DNA of 64,000 bases from contig NZ_AEEC02000022.1 in NCBI RefSeq assembly GCF_000300975.2, positions 25,587 through 89,586 of the forward strand, written 5' to 3'. Positions 41,203 to 51,019 of this stretch are shown here, in pieces. The position numbers and the translations under genes were made by a program. Position 1 is the stretch's first letter. Every line of letters starts with the position of its first letter. The notes beneath the pieces are model-generated. The model ran no database searches. It was not told the DNA's origin and saw only the letters and a program-made list of their open reading frames with translations. The stretch is from Herbaspirillum frisingense GSF30 (lineage in GTDB: Bacteria; Pseudomonadota; Gammaproteobacteria; Burkholderiales; Burkholderiaceae_D).

Positions 41203-44200
41203 CTAGCGCTGCATGCTCTCCCACACCTTCTGCAAGCGCTTCACCGACACCGGCATAGGCGTCTTCAGCTCCTGCGCATACAGCGACACACGCAATTCCT
41301 CCAGCATCCAGCGGAACTCGGTCATCTTGGGATCGGCCCGGCCGGCGCGGTCCTTCAAGGCACGCTGGTAAGGCAGCGCCACCGAGTTCCACTCGCCCAA
41401 CAGGCGCGTATCACGGGCCGGGTCGGCGCGCAGCTTGTCCAGGCGCACGTTGATGGCCTTGAGGTAGCGCGGATAGTGGCTGAGGTTGCCATAGTCGGTC
41501 TCGGCCACGAAGCGCTTGCCCACCAGTTGCGAAAGCTGCGCCTGCATGTCAGCCGCGGCCTGAGCGTGGGCCTTGATGCCTTGCAGCTTCTTGGGCAGGG
41601 CATGATATTCGGCCAGGATCTGGCCACACAGGCGGGCGATCTCGTTGACCAGCAGGCCCAGGCGGGCCTTGCCTTCGTCGCGCCGACGATTGAATTCGTC
41701 CGCATTGCGCGGCAGCGGGTCCTGCAGGAAGGCGCGTTCCAGGCCGGCATTCAGGATCTGCTCGCGCAATTCTTCCTGCGATCCCAGGGCCATGAATTGC
41801 ATGCCCATCTGCTGCAGGCCGGGGATGTTCTTCTCCAGATACTTCAACTGCTCCTTCATCTGCAGCGCGAACAGGCGGCGCAGGCCGGCGTAATGGAAGC
41901 GCGCAGCCTCGGCCGGGTCGTCGAAGACTTCCAGGTCGCAATGCGTCTTGCGGTCCACCAGCGCCGGGAATCCGATCAGGGTCTGTGCCTGCTTGCCGCT
42001 GCCTCGGGTGATTTCCAGCAGTTCGGGCAGCTCGCCGAAGCTCCAGCCGGTGAGGTTGCTGTACTCGCCTGTGGAAGCCGGTGCAGCGTTTGTCGATGCC
42101 GCGGCGGTAGAGGTGGCGGCTCCCTTGGGCGCTGCCTTCTGGGTCGCCGGCGCGGCAGCCTCGTCGTCGCTGTCGTCACGCGGTGCGATGGCCACCTGCT
42201 CGGCCAGCTTCTGGAACTGCTGGCGGGCCTGGCCGCCAAACTCGGCCTGCAGGGCGGCGAGGTTGCGGCCCATTTCCAGCTGACGACCATGTTCGTCGAT
42301 GATCTTGAAGTTCATCGCGTGGTGGGCCGACAGCGTCTCCTGCTTGAAGTCGCTGGGCTTGACCAGGAGCGTGATCTGTTCGCGGATGTCGGCGATGATG
42401 GCGTCGATCAGGTTGCCGCGTCCGAAGGTCTTGCGCTCTTCCATGCGCTCGCTGAAACGCGCTGCGTAATCGGGCAGCGGCACGCAGTGGCGGCGCAGTT
42501 TCTGCGGCAGGGATTTCAGCAGCAGATGCACCTTTTCCTTGAGCATGCCCGGTACCAGCCATTCACAGCGGTCCGCCGAGACCTGGTTCAGGGCATACAG
42601 CGGCACGGTCAGGGTGACGCCGTCACGCGGGGCGCCCGGTTCGAAGTGGTAGGACAGCGCCATGGCGATGCCGGCCACGTTCATGGTCTTGGGGAAGAGC
42701 TCGGTGGTGACGCCGGCCGCCTCGTGGCGCATCAGGTCGTCGCGGTTCAGGTAGAGCAGCTTGGGATCGGCGGCGGTGGCCTGCTTGTGCCACTTCTCGA
42801 AGTCCACGCCGTTGCAGATGTCGTGCGGGATCAGCTTGTCGTAGAAACCGCTGATGAGCTCGTCATCCACCAGCACGTCCAGGCGGCGCGACTTGTGTTC
42901 CAGGTTCTCGATCTCGCGGACCAGCTTCTGGTTGTGCGCGAAGAACGGGGCACGGGTCTCGAAGTCGCCACCGACCAGGCCATCACGGATGAAGATCTCG
43001 CGGGCCTCGGCCGGGTTGATGTTGCCGTAGTTGATGCGGCGCTGGCTGTAAACCACCAGTCCGTAGAGCGTGGCGCGTTCGGAGGCGGTGACTTGCGCCG
43101 CGCGCTTTTCCCAGCGCGGCTCGCCCCAGGATTTCTTCAGCAGGTGGCCGCCCAGCTTTTCCAGCCACTCGGGCTGGATGTTGGCCACGCAGCGGGCATA
43201 CAGGCGGGCGGTATCGACCAGTTCGGCGGCCATCACCCAGCGGCCGGGCTTCTTGGTGAGGTGCGCGCCGGGCCAGATGTTGAACTTGATGCCGCGTGCG
43301 CCCAGGTATTGCGCATCGTCCTCGCTCTTGAAGCCGACATTGCCCAGCAGGCCGGTCAGCAGCGCCAGGTGCAGCTGGTCATAGGTGGCCGCGGCTTCGT
43401 TCAGGCGCCAGCCCTGTTCCTTGACGATGGTCAGCAATTGCGAGTGGACGTCGCGCCACTCGCGCAGGCGCAACTGCGAGAGGAAGTTCTCGCGGCAGTG
43501 TTCCTGCAGCTGGCGATTGGATTTCTTGTGGGCGATGGCTTCTTCGAACCATTTCCAGATCTTCAGGTAGCTGGCGAACTCGGATTTCTCATCGGCGAAT
43601 TTCTTGTGCGCGTTGTCGGCCGCGTTCTGCGCGTCCATGGGCCGGTCACGCGGGTCCTGCACCGAGACGGCGGCGGCGATGATCAGCAATTCGGTCAGGC
43701 AGGCATTGTCGCGACCGGCCAGGATCATGCGGCCCACACGCGGGTCCAGCGGCAGGCGCGCCAGCTGCTTGCCCAGGGGCGTGAGGCGGTTCACGCCGTC
43801 CTGCTCTTCTACCGCGCCCAGCTCCTGCAGCAGTTGGTAGCCATCGGCGATGGCGCGCCCCAGGGGTGGTTCGATGAAGGGGAAGCTCTCCACGTCCGTC
43901 AGGTGCAGCGACTTCATGCGCAGGATGACCGAGGCCAGCGAGGAGCGCAGGATTTCCGGGTCGGTGAACTTGGGGCGCTGCAGGAAATCCTGCTCGTCAT
44001 ACAGACGGATACACACCCCCGCCGCCACCCGGCCGCAACGGCCGGCGCGCTGGTTGGCGGCCGATTGCGCCACCGGTTCGATCTGCAGCTGTTCGACCTT
44101 GTTGCGATAGCTGTAGCGCTTCACGCGTGCCAGGCCGGCATCGACCACGTAGCGGATGCCCGGCACCGTCAGCGAGGTCTCGGCCACGTTGGTGGCCAGC

Positions 44201-45294
44201 ACGATGCGTCGGGCATTGCTGGTCTTGAAGACGCGCTCCTGGTCCTGTGCCGACAGGCGGGCAAACAGCGGCAGGATTTCCACATGCGGCGGATGGTGCT
44301 TGCGCAGGGCTTCGGCGGCGTCGCGAATCTCGCGCTCGCCGGGCAGAAATACCAGCACGTCGCCGGAACCGATGCGGGCCAGCTCATCGACGGCATCGAC
44401 CACGGCATCCATCAGGTCGCGTTGTTCGCGGTCCTTCTGGGCCTGGCTGGCACGGCCTTCGGCACGGGCGCGGGCCTGCGCCACCTCGGTGGAGACGCCG
44501 CTGCGGTCGGCGTTGTCGATGGGCCGATAGCGGATTTCCACCGGATACAGACGACCCGAGACCTCGATCACCGGGGCCGGTACGATCTCGCCCTGGACCT
44601 CGCGGCCGAAATGGCGGGCGAAGCGGTCGGCGTCGATGGTGGCCGAGGTGATGATGATCTTCAGGTCGGGACGCCGGGGCAGCAATTGCTTGAGGTAGCC
44701 CAGCAGGAAATCGATGTTGAGGCTGCGTTCATGCGCCTCGTCGATGATGATGGTGTCGTACTGGCGCAAGAGCGGATCGGTCTGGGTCTCGGCCAGCAGG
44801 ATGCCGTCGGTCATCAGCTTGATCCAGGCGCCCTTGGACAGGGTGTCATTGAAACGCACCTTGTAGCCCACCAGCTCACCGGGCGGGGAATTGAGTTCCT
44901 GGGCGATGCGCTTGGCGGTGGATGAGGCGGCGATGCGGCGCGGCTGGGTGTGGCCAATCAAGCCCTTTTCGCCACGGCCCAGCTCCAGGCATATCTTGGG
45001 CAACTGGGTGGTCTTGCCGGAACCGGTCTCGCCACTGACGATGACGACCTGATGGCGGCGCAGCGCCTCGGCGATCTCGTGGCGGCGGCCGGAGACCGGC
45101 AGCTCTTCCGGGAAGGTTACCGGCGGCAGCGGGTTGCGCAGCGGTGGCGCGGCATCAGCGGCATCAGCGGCAGGATCGGCGCGGCGCGGGGCGCGGCCAT
45201 CGCGGCCATTGCGCTCATTGCGCGGGCGCTCCTGCTGCGGGTTCTTCTGCGGCTCGGCGCCGGGCGTGGTGGTGGGTGCTTTGGTAACGGACAT
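41203..45294 (-). CDS. hrpA: ATP-dependent RNA helicase HrpA (DEAH box)
   Basis: The 1363-residue protein is a DEAH-box helicase, and in E. coli HrpA rescues stalled ribosomes. Residues 88-96 are Walker A (GETGSGKTT); TQPRRIAA, DEAHERSLN (motif II), ITSATIDADRFARHFG (motif III), TNVAETSLTVPGIRYVVD (motif V) and QRAGRCGR (motif VI) follow, then the winged-helix, HA2/ratchet and OB domains and the long C-terminal DUF3418 region. A Thr/Ala-rich insert (about residues 1035-1075) is low complexity. The start at 45294 gives a basic, disordered N-tail; upstream sequence overlaps the argA promoter. Confidence 0.95.
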   Translation of the reverse strand: MSVTKAPTTTPGAEPQKNPQQERPRNERNGRDGRAPRRADPAADAADAAPPLRNPLPPVTFPEELPVSGRRHEIAEALRRHQVVIVSGETGSGKTTQLPKICLELGRGEKGLIGHTQPRRIAASSTAKRIAQELNSPPGELVGYKVRFNDTLSKGAWIKLMTDGILLAETQTDPLLRQYDTIIIDEAHERSLNIDFLLGYLKQLLPRRPDLKIIITSATIDADRFARHFGREVQGEIVPAPVIEVSGRLYPVEIRYRPIDNADRSGVSTEVAQARARAEGRASQAQKDREQRDLMDAVVDAVDELARIGSGDVLVFLPGEREIRDAAEALRKHHPPHVEILPLFARLSAQDQERVFKTSNARRIVLATNVAETSLTVPGIRYVVDAGLARVKRYSYRNKVEQLQIEPVAQSAANQRAGRCGRVAAGVCIRLYDEQDFLQRPKFTDPEILRSSLASVILRMKSLHLTDVESFPFIEPPLGRAIADGYQLLQELGAVEEQDGVNRLTPLGKQLARLPLDPRVGRMILAGRDNACLTELLIIAAAVSVQDPRDRPMDAQNAADNAHKKFADEKSEFASYLKIWKWFEEAIAHKKSNRQLQEHCRENFLSQLRLREWRDVHSQLLTIVKEQGWRLNEAAATYDQLHLALLTGLLGNVGFKSEDDAQYLGARGIKFNIWPGAHLTKKPGRWVMAAELVDTARLYARCVANIQPEWLEKLGGHLLKKSWGEPRWEKRAAQVTASERATLYGLVVYSQRRINYGNINPAEAREIFIRDGLVGGDFETRAPFFAHNQKLVREIENLEHKSRRLDVLVDDELISGFYDKLIPHDICNGVDFEKWHKQATAADPKLLYLNRDDLMRHEAAGVTTELFPKTMNVAGIAMALSYHFEPGAPRDGVTLTVPLYALNQVSADRCEWLVPGMLKEKVHLLLKSLPQKLRRHCVPLPDYAARFSERMEERKTFGRGNLIDAIIADIREQITLLVKPSDFKQETLSAHHAMNFKIIDEHGRQLEMGRNLAALQAEFGGQARQQFQKLAEQVAIAPRDDSDDEAAAPATQKAAPKGAATSTAAASTNAAPASTGEYSNLTGWSFGELPELLEITRGSGKQAQTLIGFPALVDRKTHCDLEVFDDPAEAARFHYAGLRRLFALQMKEQLKYLEKNIPGLQQMGMQFMALGSQEELREQILNAGLERAFLQDPLPRNADEFNRRRDEGKARLGLLVNEIARLCGQILAEYHALPKKLQGIKAHAQAAADMQAQLSQLVGKRFVAETDYGNLSHYPRYLKAINVRLDKLRADPARDTRLLGEWNSVALPYQRALKDRAGRADPKMTEFRWMLEELRVSLYAQELKTPMPVSVKRLQKVWESMQR

Positions 45295-45488
45295 GAGGCC
45301 GACATTATACCTGCCACGGCCCGCCCGGTCAGGCTGCAGGCGGCTGCCGGGCCCATGGTGCAAGTTCGGGCAGTCTGGCCAGGCTCCGCCGGTCATGCTG
45401 GTCGGGCCATTGGTCCCGCTTTGCAACATCCCCGCAAGAAATCTGGCCGCTGGTGGCGCGCAAGCCTACGCCCAGCGCCGACGCTGGT

Positions 45489-45494
45489 TATAAT
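45489..45494 (+). promoter_or_regulatory. -10 box of argA
   Basis: A perfect TATAAT ends seven bases before the ATG at 45502, so the transcript would begin at or one base before that codon. No good -35 hexamer is visible. The rest of 45295-45488 shows nothing else I can name. Confidence 0.55.
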
Positions 45495-45501
45495 GCGCGT
45501 C

Positions 45502-46815
45502 ATGGAAAAACAGACCGAATTCGTCAACTGGCTGCGTTCCGTCGCGCCCTATGTCCACGCCTTCCGCGGCAAGACCTTCGTGGTCGCCTTCCCGGGTGAG
45601 CTGGTCACGGCCGGCGACCTGCAGGTCCTGGCCCAGGACCTCTCGCTGCTGCACGCCCTGGGCATCCGGGTGGTGGTGGTACACGGCTCGCGCCCACAGG
45701 TGGCCGAGCAACTGGCACTGCGCAACGTCGAGGCGCGCTTTCACAATGGCCTGCGCGTCACCGACAGCACCGCCCTGGAATGTGCCAAGGAAGCCGCTGG
45801 TGAGCTGCGCCTGGATATCGAGGCCGCCTTCAGCCAGGGCTTGCCCAATACGCCGATGGCGCATTCGGCTATCCGCGTCATCTCCGGCAATTTCGTCACG
45901 GCCCGTCCGATGGGCGTCTACGATGGCGTGGACCTGCAACTGACCGGCGTGGTGCGCAAGATTGCCGCCGACGTGATCCAGCCGATCATGAATGCGGGCG
46001 GCATCGTCCTGCTCTCGCCGCTGGGATTCTCGCCCACCGGGGAGGCCTTCAACCTGACCATGGAAGACGTGGCGGTCTCGGCGGCCATCGCACTGCGCGC
46101 GGAAAAGCTGATCTTCCTGTCGGAAACACCGATGATGAAGGACGCCGCCGGGGCCGAGATCCGCGAACTCTCCTCGCACCAGGCTGAAGCCGTGCTGTCG
46201 GCGGGCTTCCTGCCATCGGATGCGGCCTTCTACCTCGCCAGCGTGGTCAAGGCCTGCAATGCGGGCGTCTCGCGTGCCCACATCGTGCCGTTTGCCACCG
46301 ATGGCTCGGCCCTGCTGGAACTGTTCACCCACGACGGCGTAGGCACCATGGTCACCTACGAAAACCTGGAAAGCCTGCGCCAGGCCACCATCGAGGACGT
46401 GGGCGGCATCCTGAAACTGATCGAACCGCTGGAAGCCGATGGCACGCTGGTCAAGCGCGGCCGCGAACTGATCGAGCGCGAAATCCACTACTTCTCGGTG
46501 ATCGAGCACGACAACGTCATCTTCGGTTGCGCCGCCCTCTATCCCTTCCCGGAGGCACGCATGGGCGAAATGGCCTGCCTGACGGTCAACCCGGAAGTGC
46601 AAGGCCAGGGCGATGGCGACCGTATCCTGAAGCACATCGAGACCCGCGCCCGCGAAGCCGGACTGACCAAGCTGTTCGTGCTCACCACGCGCACCTCGCA
46701 CTGGTTCCTCAAGCGCGGCTTCGTGCTGGCAGGCGTGAACGACCTGCCGCAGGACCGCCAGCAGATCTACAACTGGCAACGCAAATCACAGGTGCTGATC
46801 AAGAACCTGTATTGA
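45502..46815 (+). CDS. argA: Amino-acid N-acetyltransferase (N-acetylglutamate synthase)
   Basis: ArgA acetylates glutamate, the first step of arginine synthesis. The 437-residue chain has an amino-acid-kinase-like domain (about 1-290; RGKTFVVAFPGE, VVVVHGSRPQV) that serves arginine feedback and a C-terminal GNAT domain (about 295-437) with acetyl-CoA loop VNPEVQGQGDGDRIL. E. coli ArgA is 443 residues. An ATG at 45493 is in frame but lies inside the -10 box TATAAT, so I start at 45502; the mRNA then would be leaderless. The gene is followed by yggX 95 bp downstream. Confidence 0.93.
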   Translation: MEKQTEFVNWLRSVAPYVHAFRGKTFVVAFPGELVTAGDLQVLAQDLSLLHALGIRVVVVHGSRPQVAEQLALRNVEARFHNGLRVTDSTALECAKEAAGELRLDIEAAFSQGLPNTPMAHSAIRVISGNFVTARPMGVYDGVDLQLTGVVRKIAADVIQPIMNAGGIVLLSPLGFSPTGEAFNLTMEDVAVSAAIALRAEKLIFLSETPMMKDAAGAEIRELSSHQAEAVLSAGFLPSDAAFYLASVVKACNAGVSRAHIVPFATDGSALLELFTHDGVGTMVTYENLESLRQATIEDVGGILKLIEPLEADGTLVKRGRELIEREIHYFSVIEHDNVIFGCAALYPFPEARMGEMACLTVNPEVQGQGDGDRILKHIETRAREAGLTKLFVLTTRTSHWFLKRGFVLAGVNDLPQDRQQIYNWQRKSQVLIKNLY

Positions 46816-46910
46816 ATTTTTTCGTCAGGACGTGAGCAGGCTCAACCGCTGACCCCCATCGCAGGCCCGCCCGTCCCAGGCATTTCATCTTAACGAACCA
46901 AGGAATCGAC

Positions 46911-47183
46911 ATGGCACGCATGGTCCACTGCATCAAACTGAACAAGGAAGCCGAAGGCCTGGACTTCCCGCCCTATCCGGGCGAACTGGGCAAGCGCATC
47001 TATGAAAGCGTCTCCAAGGAGGCATGGGCCGCCTGGCTGAAGCACCAGACCATGCTGGTCAATGAAAACCGCCTGATGCTGGCCGATGCCCGCGCCCGCA
47101 AGTACCTGGCAGCACAGATGGAAAAGCACTTCTTCGGCGAAGGTGCCGATGCGGCTGCCGGTTTCGTACCGCCCAGCGAATAA
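46911..47183 (+). CDS. yggX: Fe(2+)-trafficking / oxidative damage protection protein YggX
   Basis: The 90-residue cytosolic protein supplies or shields iron for Fe-S cluster enzymes. The family markers are the N-terminal [15 protein letters not shown] with the conserved Cys7, [18 protein letters not shown] (about residues 22-39) and [12 protein letters not shown]. Start ATG 46911 follows AAGGAA. It lies behind argA, and the terminator at 47225-47258 ends the unit. Confidence 0.95.
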   Translation: MARMVHCIKLNKEAEGLDFPPYPGELGKRIYESVSKEAWAAWLKHQTMLVNENRLMLADARARKYLAAQMEKHFFGEGADAAAGFVPPSE

Positions 47184-47224
47184 GCGCGGGGCCGGGCGGC
47201 TCGGATGGCTGCCCGCTCGCACAG

Positions 47225-47258
47225 CGCCGCCCTGGTCCGCCACGGCGGCGATTTTTTT
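47225..47258 (+). terminator. Intrinsic terminator after yggX
   Basis: CGCCGCC and GGCGGCG pair around a 12-base loop and are followed by ATTTTTTT. Confidence 0.85.
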
Positions 47259-47353
47259 GCCTGCGTGCATCGCATGGGGCCGTATCGCTGAGGCTACAAT
47301 GCGGCTGGGTCTACCATTCCACCCTCGCATCCGTCTTCCTGCTGGAGTCCATC

Positions 47354-50149
47354 TTGTCCTTGCGTCATCTGCGCCTTGCCCTCCTCGCCCTCAGCCTGGG
47401 CCTGGCCCTCGCGGCCCCGGCTTCCTACGCTGCCACTGCCGCAGCCACCCCGGCCAGCGCCACCACAGCCGCTACCGGTGCGTCCCTGGCGTTGCCGCCT
47501 GGTGTGACCGCCGGGCCCAGTGCCGAGGGCATCAGCGAATACCGTTTTGCCAATGGCTTCAAACTGTTGCTGCTGCCGGACGACTCCAAACCCACCGTCA
47601 CCGTCAACATCACCTACCTGGTCGGCTCGCGTCACGAGAACTATGGCGAGACCGGCATGGCTCACCTGCTGGAACATCTGATGTTCAAGGGATCGCCGCG
47701 CTATCCGGCCATTCCGCAGGAGTTCAGCAAGCGCGGCATGAACTTCAACGGCACCACCTGGCTGGACCGCACCAACTACTACGAGACCTTCCAGGCCGGC
47801 CAGGACAACCTGCAATGGGCCATCGCCATGGAAGCCGATCGCATGGTCAATTCCAGGATTGCGCGCAAGGACCTCGACAGCGAGATGACGGTGGTGCGCA
47901 ACGAATTCGAAGCCGGCGAAACCTCCCCCTCGCGGGTGATGTTGAAGCGCATGCAGAGCGTGGCCTACGACTGGCACAGCTATGGCCGCAACACCATCGG
48001 CGCGCGCAGCGATATCGAGAATGTCCGCATCGACAACCTGCAGGCCTTCTATCGCACCTACTACCAGCCAGACAATGCGGTGCTGCTGATCGCCGGCAAG
48101 TTCGCGCCGGCCGAGGTGCTGCAATGGGTCAACCAGACGTTTGGCCGCCTGCCGCGCCCCAAGCGCAAGCTGCCGGAATTCTGGACCGTGGAGCCGACCC
48201 AGGACGGTGAACGCCAGTTCGCCATCCGCCGGCGCGGCGACCTGCAACTGGTGGCGCTGGGCTACAAGATGCCTTCCGCACTGCACCCGGATGCGACCGC
48301 CCTCTCCTTCGCCAGCGACATCCTGGCCGACACGCCCAACGGCCGGCTGCACAAGTCGCTGGTGGAGACCGGACTGGCGACGGCGGTCTATTCGATGCAG
48401 CTCAGTGGCTTCGCACCGGGGCTGCAGATGATCGTGGCGCAGCTCAAGGCCGGAGCCGACATCGAACCCGTCAAGCAGGCCATGATCGCGGCCGTGGAAT
48501 CCTTCAGCACCACGCCGCCGACGGCCGAGGAAGTGGCGCGCCTGCATCGCGAGAGCGGGAACAACTTCGAGACCCTGCAGAACAATCCGCAACAGATGGC
48601 CGTGGCCATGTCCAATGCGATTGCACGTGGTGACTGGCGGCTGGTATTCATCGACCGCGACCTGGAGCAGCGCCTGGGCAGTGCCGACATCGCTGCGGCT
48701 GCCGCCAGGTATTTCCGCCGCGACAATCGCACCGTGGGCCTGTACCTGCCGGAAGATCACCCGCAACGCAGCGAGGTCCCCGCCGCGCCCAGCGTGGAGG
48801 CACTGCTGGCCCAATACCAGCCGCGCCCGGCCATCGCCTCCGGGGAAGCCTTCGACCCGGCGCCCGGCAACATCGAACAGCGGACCACCCGCATCGCACC
48901 GGAACAGCCGCCGCACGCCTCGCTGAACCTGGCACTGCTGCCCAAGAAGTCGCGTGGGCAGACGGTATCGGTGAGCATGAACCTGGAATTCGGCGATGCC
49001 CAGGGTCTGTTCGGCCAGCGTGCCGTGGCCCAGTTGACGGCTGCCATGCTCCTGCGCGGCACGGAGAAACTGGATCGTCGTCAGCTGGCCGATGAATTCA
49101 CGCGCCTGAAGATCAATGGCAACGTCTATCGCTTCCAGACCACCCGCGACAATCTGGTCCCGGCACTGGCGCTGGCCGGCGAGGTGCTGCGCCATCCGCG
49201 CATGGATCCGGCCGAATTCACGCAACTGAAGAATGAAACGCTGGCGGCACTGGAAGCCACCCGCAAGGAGCCGGACGCCCGCGCCGCCGAAGCCCTGCAA
49301 CTGCACTTCGACCACTACCCCAGCGGCGACTGGCGTGCCGCGCAAACGCTGGAGCAGCGCATTGCTGCCGTGCAGGCCGTCACGCTGGAACAGGTCAAGG
49401 CCTTCCACCAGCGCTTCTACGGCGCCTCCCATGGCGAGCTGGCCATCGTCGGTGACTTCGACGTCCAGGCCACCCGGGCCGCCATCGACCAGGCCTTCGC
49501 CGGCTGGGCCAGCCCGGCCCCCTATGCACGGGTCTTGCACACCTGGGCCGATATCCCTGCCAAGCGTATCGTCATCGATACTCCCGACAAGGAAAACGGC
49601 GTCTATCTGGCGCGCCAGAACATCCGCCTGCGCGATGACGATCCCGATTATCCGGCGCTGGCGGTGGCCAATTACCTGCTGGGTGGCTCCAGCCTGAAGT
49701 CGCGCCTGGCCGACCGCATCCGCCAGCAGGACGGACTGTCCTACGGCATCAACAGCGGCCTGCAGGTGGGCGCCATCAGTGATGCGGGCTACTTCAGCGT
49801 GCGCGCCATCGCGGCCCCGCAGAACCTGGACAAGGTCGATGCCGCCGTGCGCGAAGAAATCATCCGCCTCATCAAGGATGGCTTCACGGACGAAGAACTG
49901 CTGCGCGCCAAGTCCGGCATCCTGCAGCAGCGCAACCAGCAGCGCGCCGGCGATGGCGGCATCGCCACCAGCTGGACGGCGCTGATGAACCTGGACCGCA
50001 GCTTCCTGTGGCAGCAGCAGCTGGATTTGAAACTGGCCGACCTGACACTGGCGCAACTCAATGCGGCGGTGCGCAAGTATCTTGATCCGGCGCGCATGAC
50101 CGTGGTCATTGCGCGAGACGAGGTCAAGGCCAAGGCCGCACAGCCCTGA
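47354..50149 (+). CDS. M16 family zinc peptidase, two-domain pitrilysin type, secreted
   Basis: The 931-residue protein has an N-terminal signal peptide (LRLALLALSLGLALAAPASYA) followed by two M16 repeats. The first holds the inverted zinc motif HLLEH (residues 104-108) with the downstream Glu in NEFEAGE (near 180), so it is the active half. The second half (from about 510) lacks HXXEH but keeps the fold (LADRIRQQDGLSYGINSGL) and the Arg/Tyr pair region. It is probably a periplasmic oligopeptidase. The start is a TTG at 47354 with CTGGAG nine bases upstream; no ATG fits in frame. The gene is monocistronic and ends at a strong terminator. Confidence 0.9.
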   Translation: MSLRHLRLALLALSLGLALAAPASYAATAAATPASATTAATGASLALPPGVTAGPSAEGISEYRFANGFKLLLLPDDSKPTVTVNITYLVGSRHENYGETGMAHLLEHLMFKGSPRYPAIPQEFSKRGMNFNGTTWLDRTNYYETFQAGQDNLQWAIAMEADRMVNSRIARKDLDSEMTVVRNEFEAGETSPSRVMLKRMQSVAYDWHSYGRNTIGARSDIENVRIDNLQAFYRTYYQPDNAVLLIAGKFAPAEVLQWVNQTFGRLPRPKRKLPEFWTVEPTQDGERQFAIRRRGDLQLVALGYKMPSALHPDATALSFASDILADTPNGRLHKSLVETGLATAVYSMQLSGFAPGLQMIVAQLKAGADIEPVKQAMIAAVESFSTTPPTAEEVARLHRESGNNFETLQNNPQQMAVAMSNAIARGDWRLVFIDRDLEQRLGSADIAAAAARYFRRDNRTVGLYLPEDHPQRSEVPAAPSVEALLAQYQPRPAIASGEAFDPAPGNIEQRTTRIAPEQPPHASLNLALLPKKSRGQTVSVSMNLEFGDAQGLFGQRAVAQLTAAMLLRGTEKLDRRQLADEFTRLKINGNVYRFQTTRDNLVPALALAGEVLRHPRMDPAEFTQLKNETLAALEATRKEPDARAAEALQLHFDHYPSGDWRAAQTLEQRIAAVQAVTLEQVKAFHQRFYGASHGELAIVGDFDVQATRAAIDQAFAGWASPAPYARVLHTWADIPAKRIVIDTPDKENGVYLARQNIRLRDDDPDYPALAVANYLLGGSSLKSRLADRIRQQDGLSYGINSGLQVGAISDAGYFSVRAIAAPQNLDKVDAAVREEIIRLIKDGFTDEELLRAKSGILQQRNQQRAGDGGIATSWTALMNLDRSFLWQQQLDLKLADLTLAQLNAAVRKYLDPARMTVVIARDEVKAKAAQP

Positions 50150-50170
50150 TCCACAGCACTGGGAGCAACG

Positions 50171-50204
50171 AAAATGGCCGTGTCTCGCGACACGGCCATT
50201 TTTT
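50171..50204. terminator. Bidirectional intrinsic terminator
   Basis: AAAATGGCCGTGTC and GACACGGCCATTTT form a perfect 14-bp stem around TCGC. It serves the convergent M16 peptidase and rpiA genes. Confidence 0.93.
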
Positions 50205-50257
50205 CTTGCGTCTTGCAGGAGCGCAGAAACTGCTGCTCGTCCTTCAGAACGGGTGCC

Positions 50258-50938
50258 TCAGAACTCCAGCTTCTTGACGCCGTCGGCGGTGCCCAGCAGG
50301 CAGACATTGGCACCCTGGCGGGCAAACAGACCATTGGTGACCACGCCGACGATATTGTTGATCTTGTCTTCGATATCGGCCGGATCGGTGATGGCCAGGC
50401 CCAGCACGTCGATGATGTAGCAACCGTTGTCGGTCACCAGCGGCTGGCCGTCGCCATTCTTGTTCAGGCGCAGACGCGGCTCACCGCCCAGCGCAGCCAG
50501 CTTGCGGGCCACCACGGCGTGCGACATGGGAATCACCTCCACCGGCAGCGGGAATTTGCCCAGCACGTCGACCAGCTTGGAACCATCGGCGATGCAGACA
50601 AACTTCTGCGCCACCGAGGCCACGATCTTTTCGCGGGTCAGCGCTGCACCACCGCCCTTGATCATGGCGCCACCGGCGTTGATCTCATCGGCGCCGTCGA
50701 TATACACGGGCATGGTCTCGACCTCGTTGAGATCGAACACCGTGATGCCGTGCGACCGCAGGCGCTCGGCCGTCGCCTCGGAGGACGCTACCGCGCCCTT
50801 GATGCGATGCTTGATCTTGCCCAGTTCATCGATGAAGAAATTGGCGGTGGAGCCGGTACCCACACCGATGATTTCGCCATCGACCACGTAGTCGATGGCG
50901 GCCTTGGCCACAGCCAGCTTGAGTTCGTCTTGAGTCAT
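50258..50938 (-). CDS. rpiA: Ribose-5-phosphate isomerase A
   Basis: RpiA interconverts ribose 5-phosphate and ribulose 5-phosphate in the pentose phosphate pathway. The 226-residue length is standard. [16 protein letters not shown] (about residues 25-40), [27 protein letters not shown] (about 81-107, with catalytic Asp and Lys) and the C-terminal [16 protein letters not shown] are present. It is transcribed alone towards the M16 peptidase. Confidence 0.95.
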   Translation of the reverse strand: MTQDELKLAVAKAAIDYVVDGEIIGVGTGSTANFFIDELGKIKHRIKGAVASSEATAERLRSHGITVFDLNEVETMPVYIDGADEINAGGAMIKGGGAALTREKIVASVAQKFVCIADGSKLVDVLGKFPLPVEVIPMSHAVVARKLAALGGEPRLRLNKNGDGQPLVTDNGCYIIDVLGLAITDPADIEDKINNIVGVVTNGLFARQGANVCLLGTADGVKKLEF

Positions 50939-51019
50939 TTTCTTAGTCCAACGTAAATAAAACCCTGGGATCCGGTCTTCCGGAAGCCCTAAATTCCTAT
51001 ACAGCGGGATGATTGCCGC

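Noticed and set aside
41158..44925. 1255-codon plus-strand frame opposite hrpA
   Set aside because: Leu/Gln/His-rich mirror of helicase codons; all helicase motifs are on the minus strand.
45493..45501. ATG at 45493 as the argA start
   Set aside because: It lies inside the TATAAT box; the next ATG gives the family's length and would follow the transcript start.
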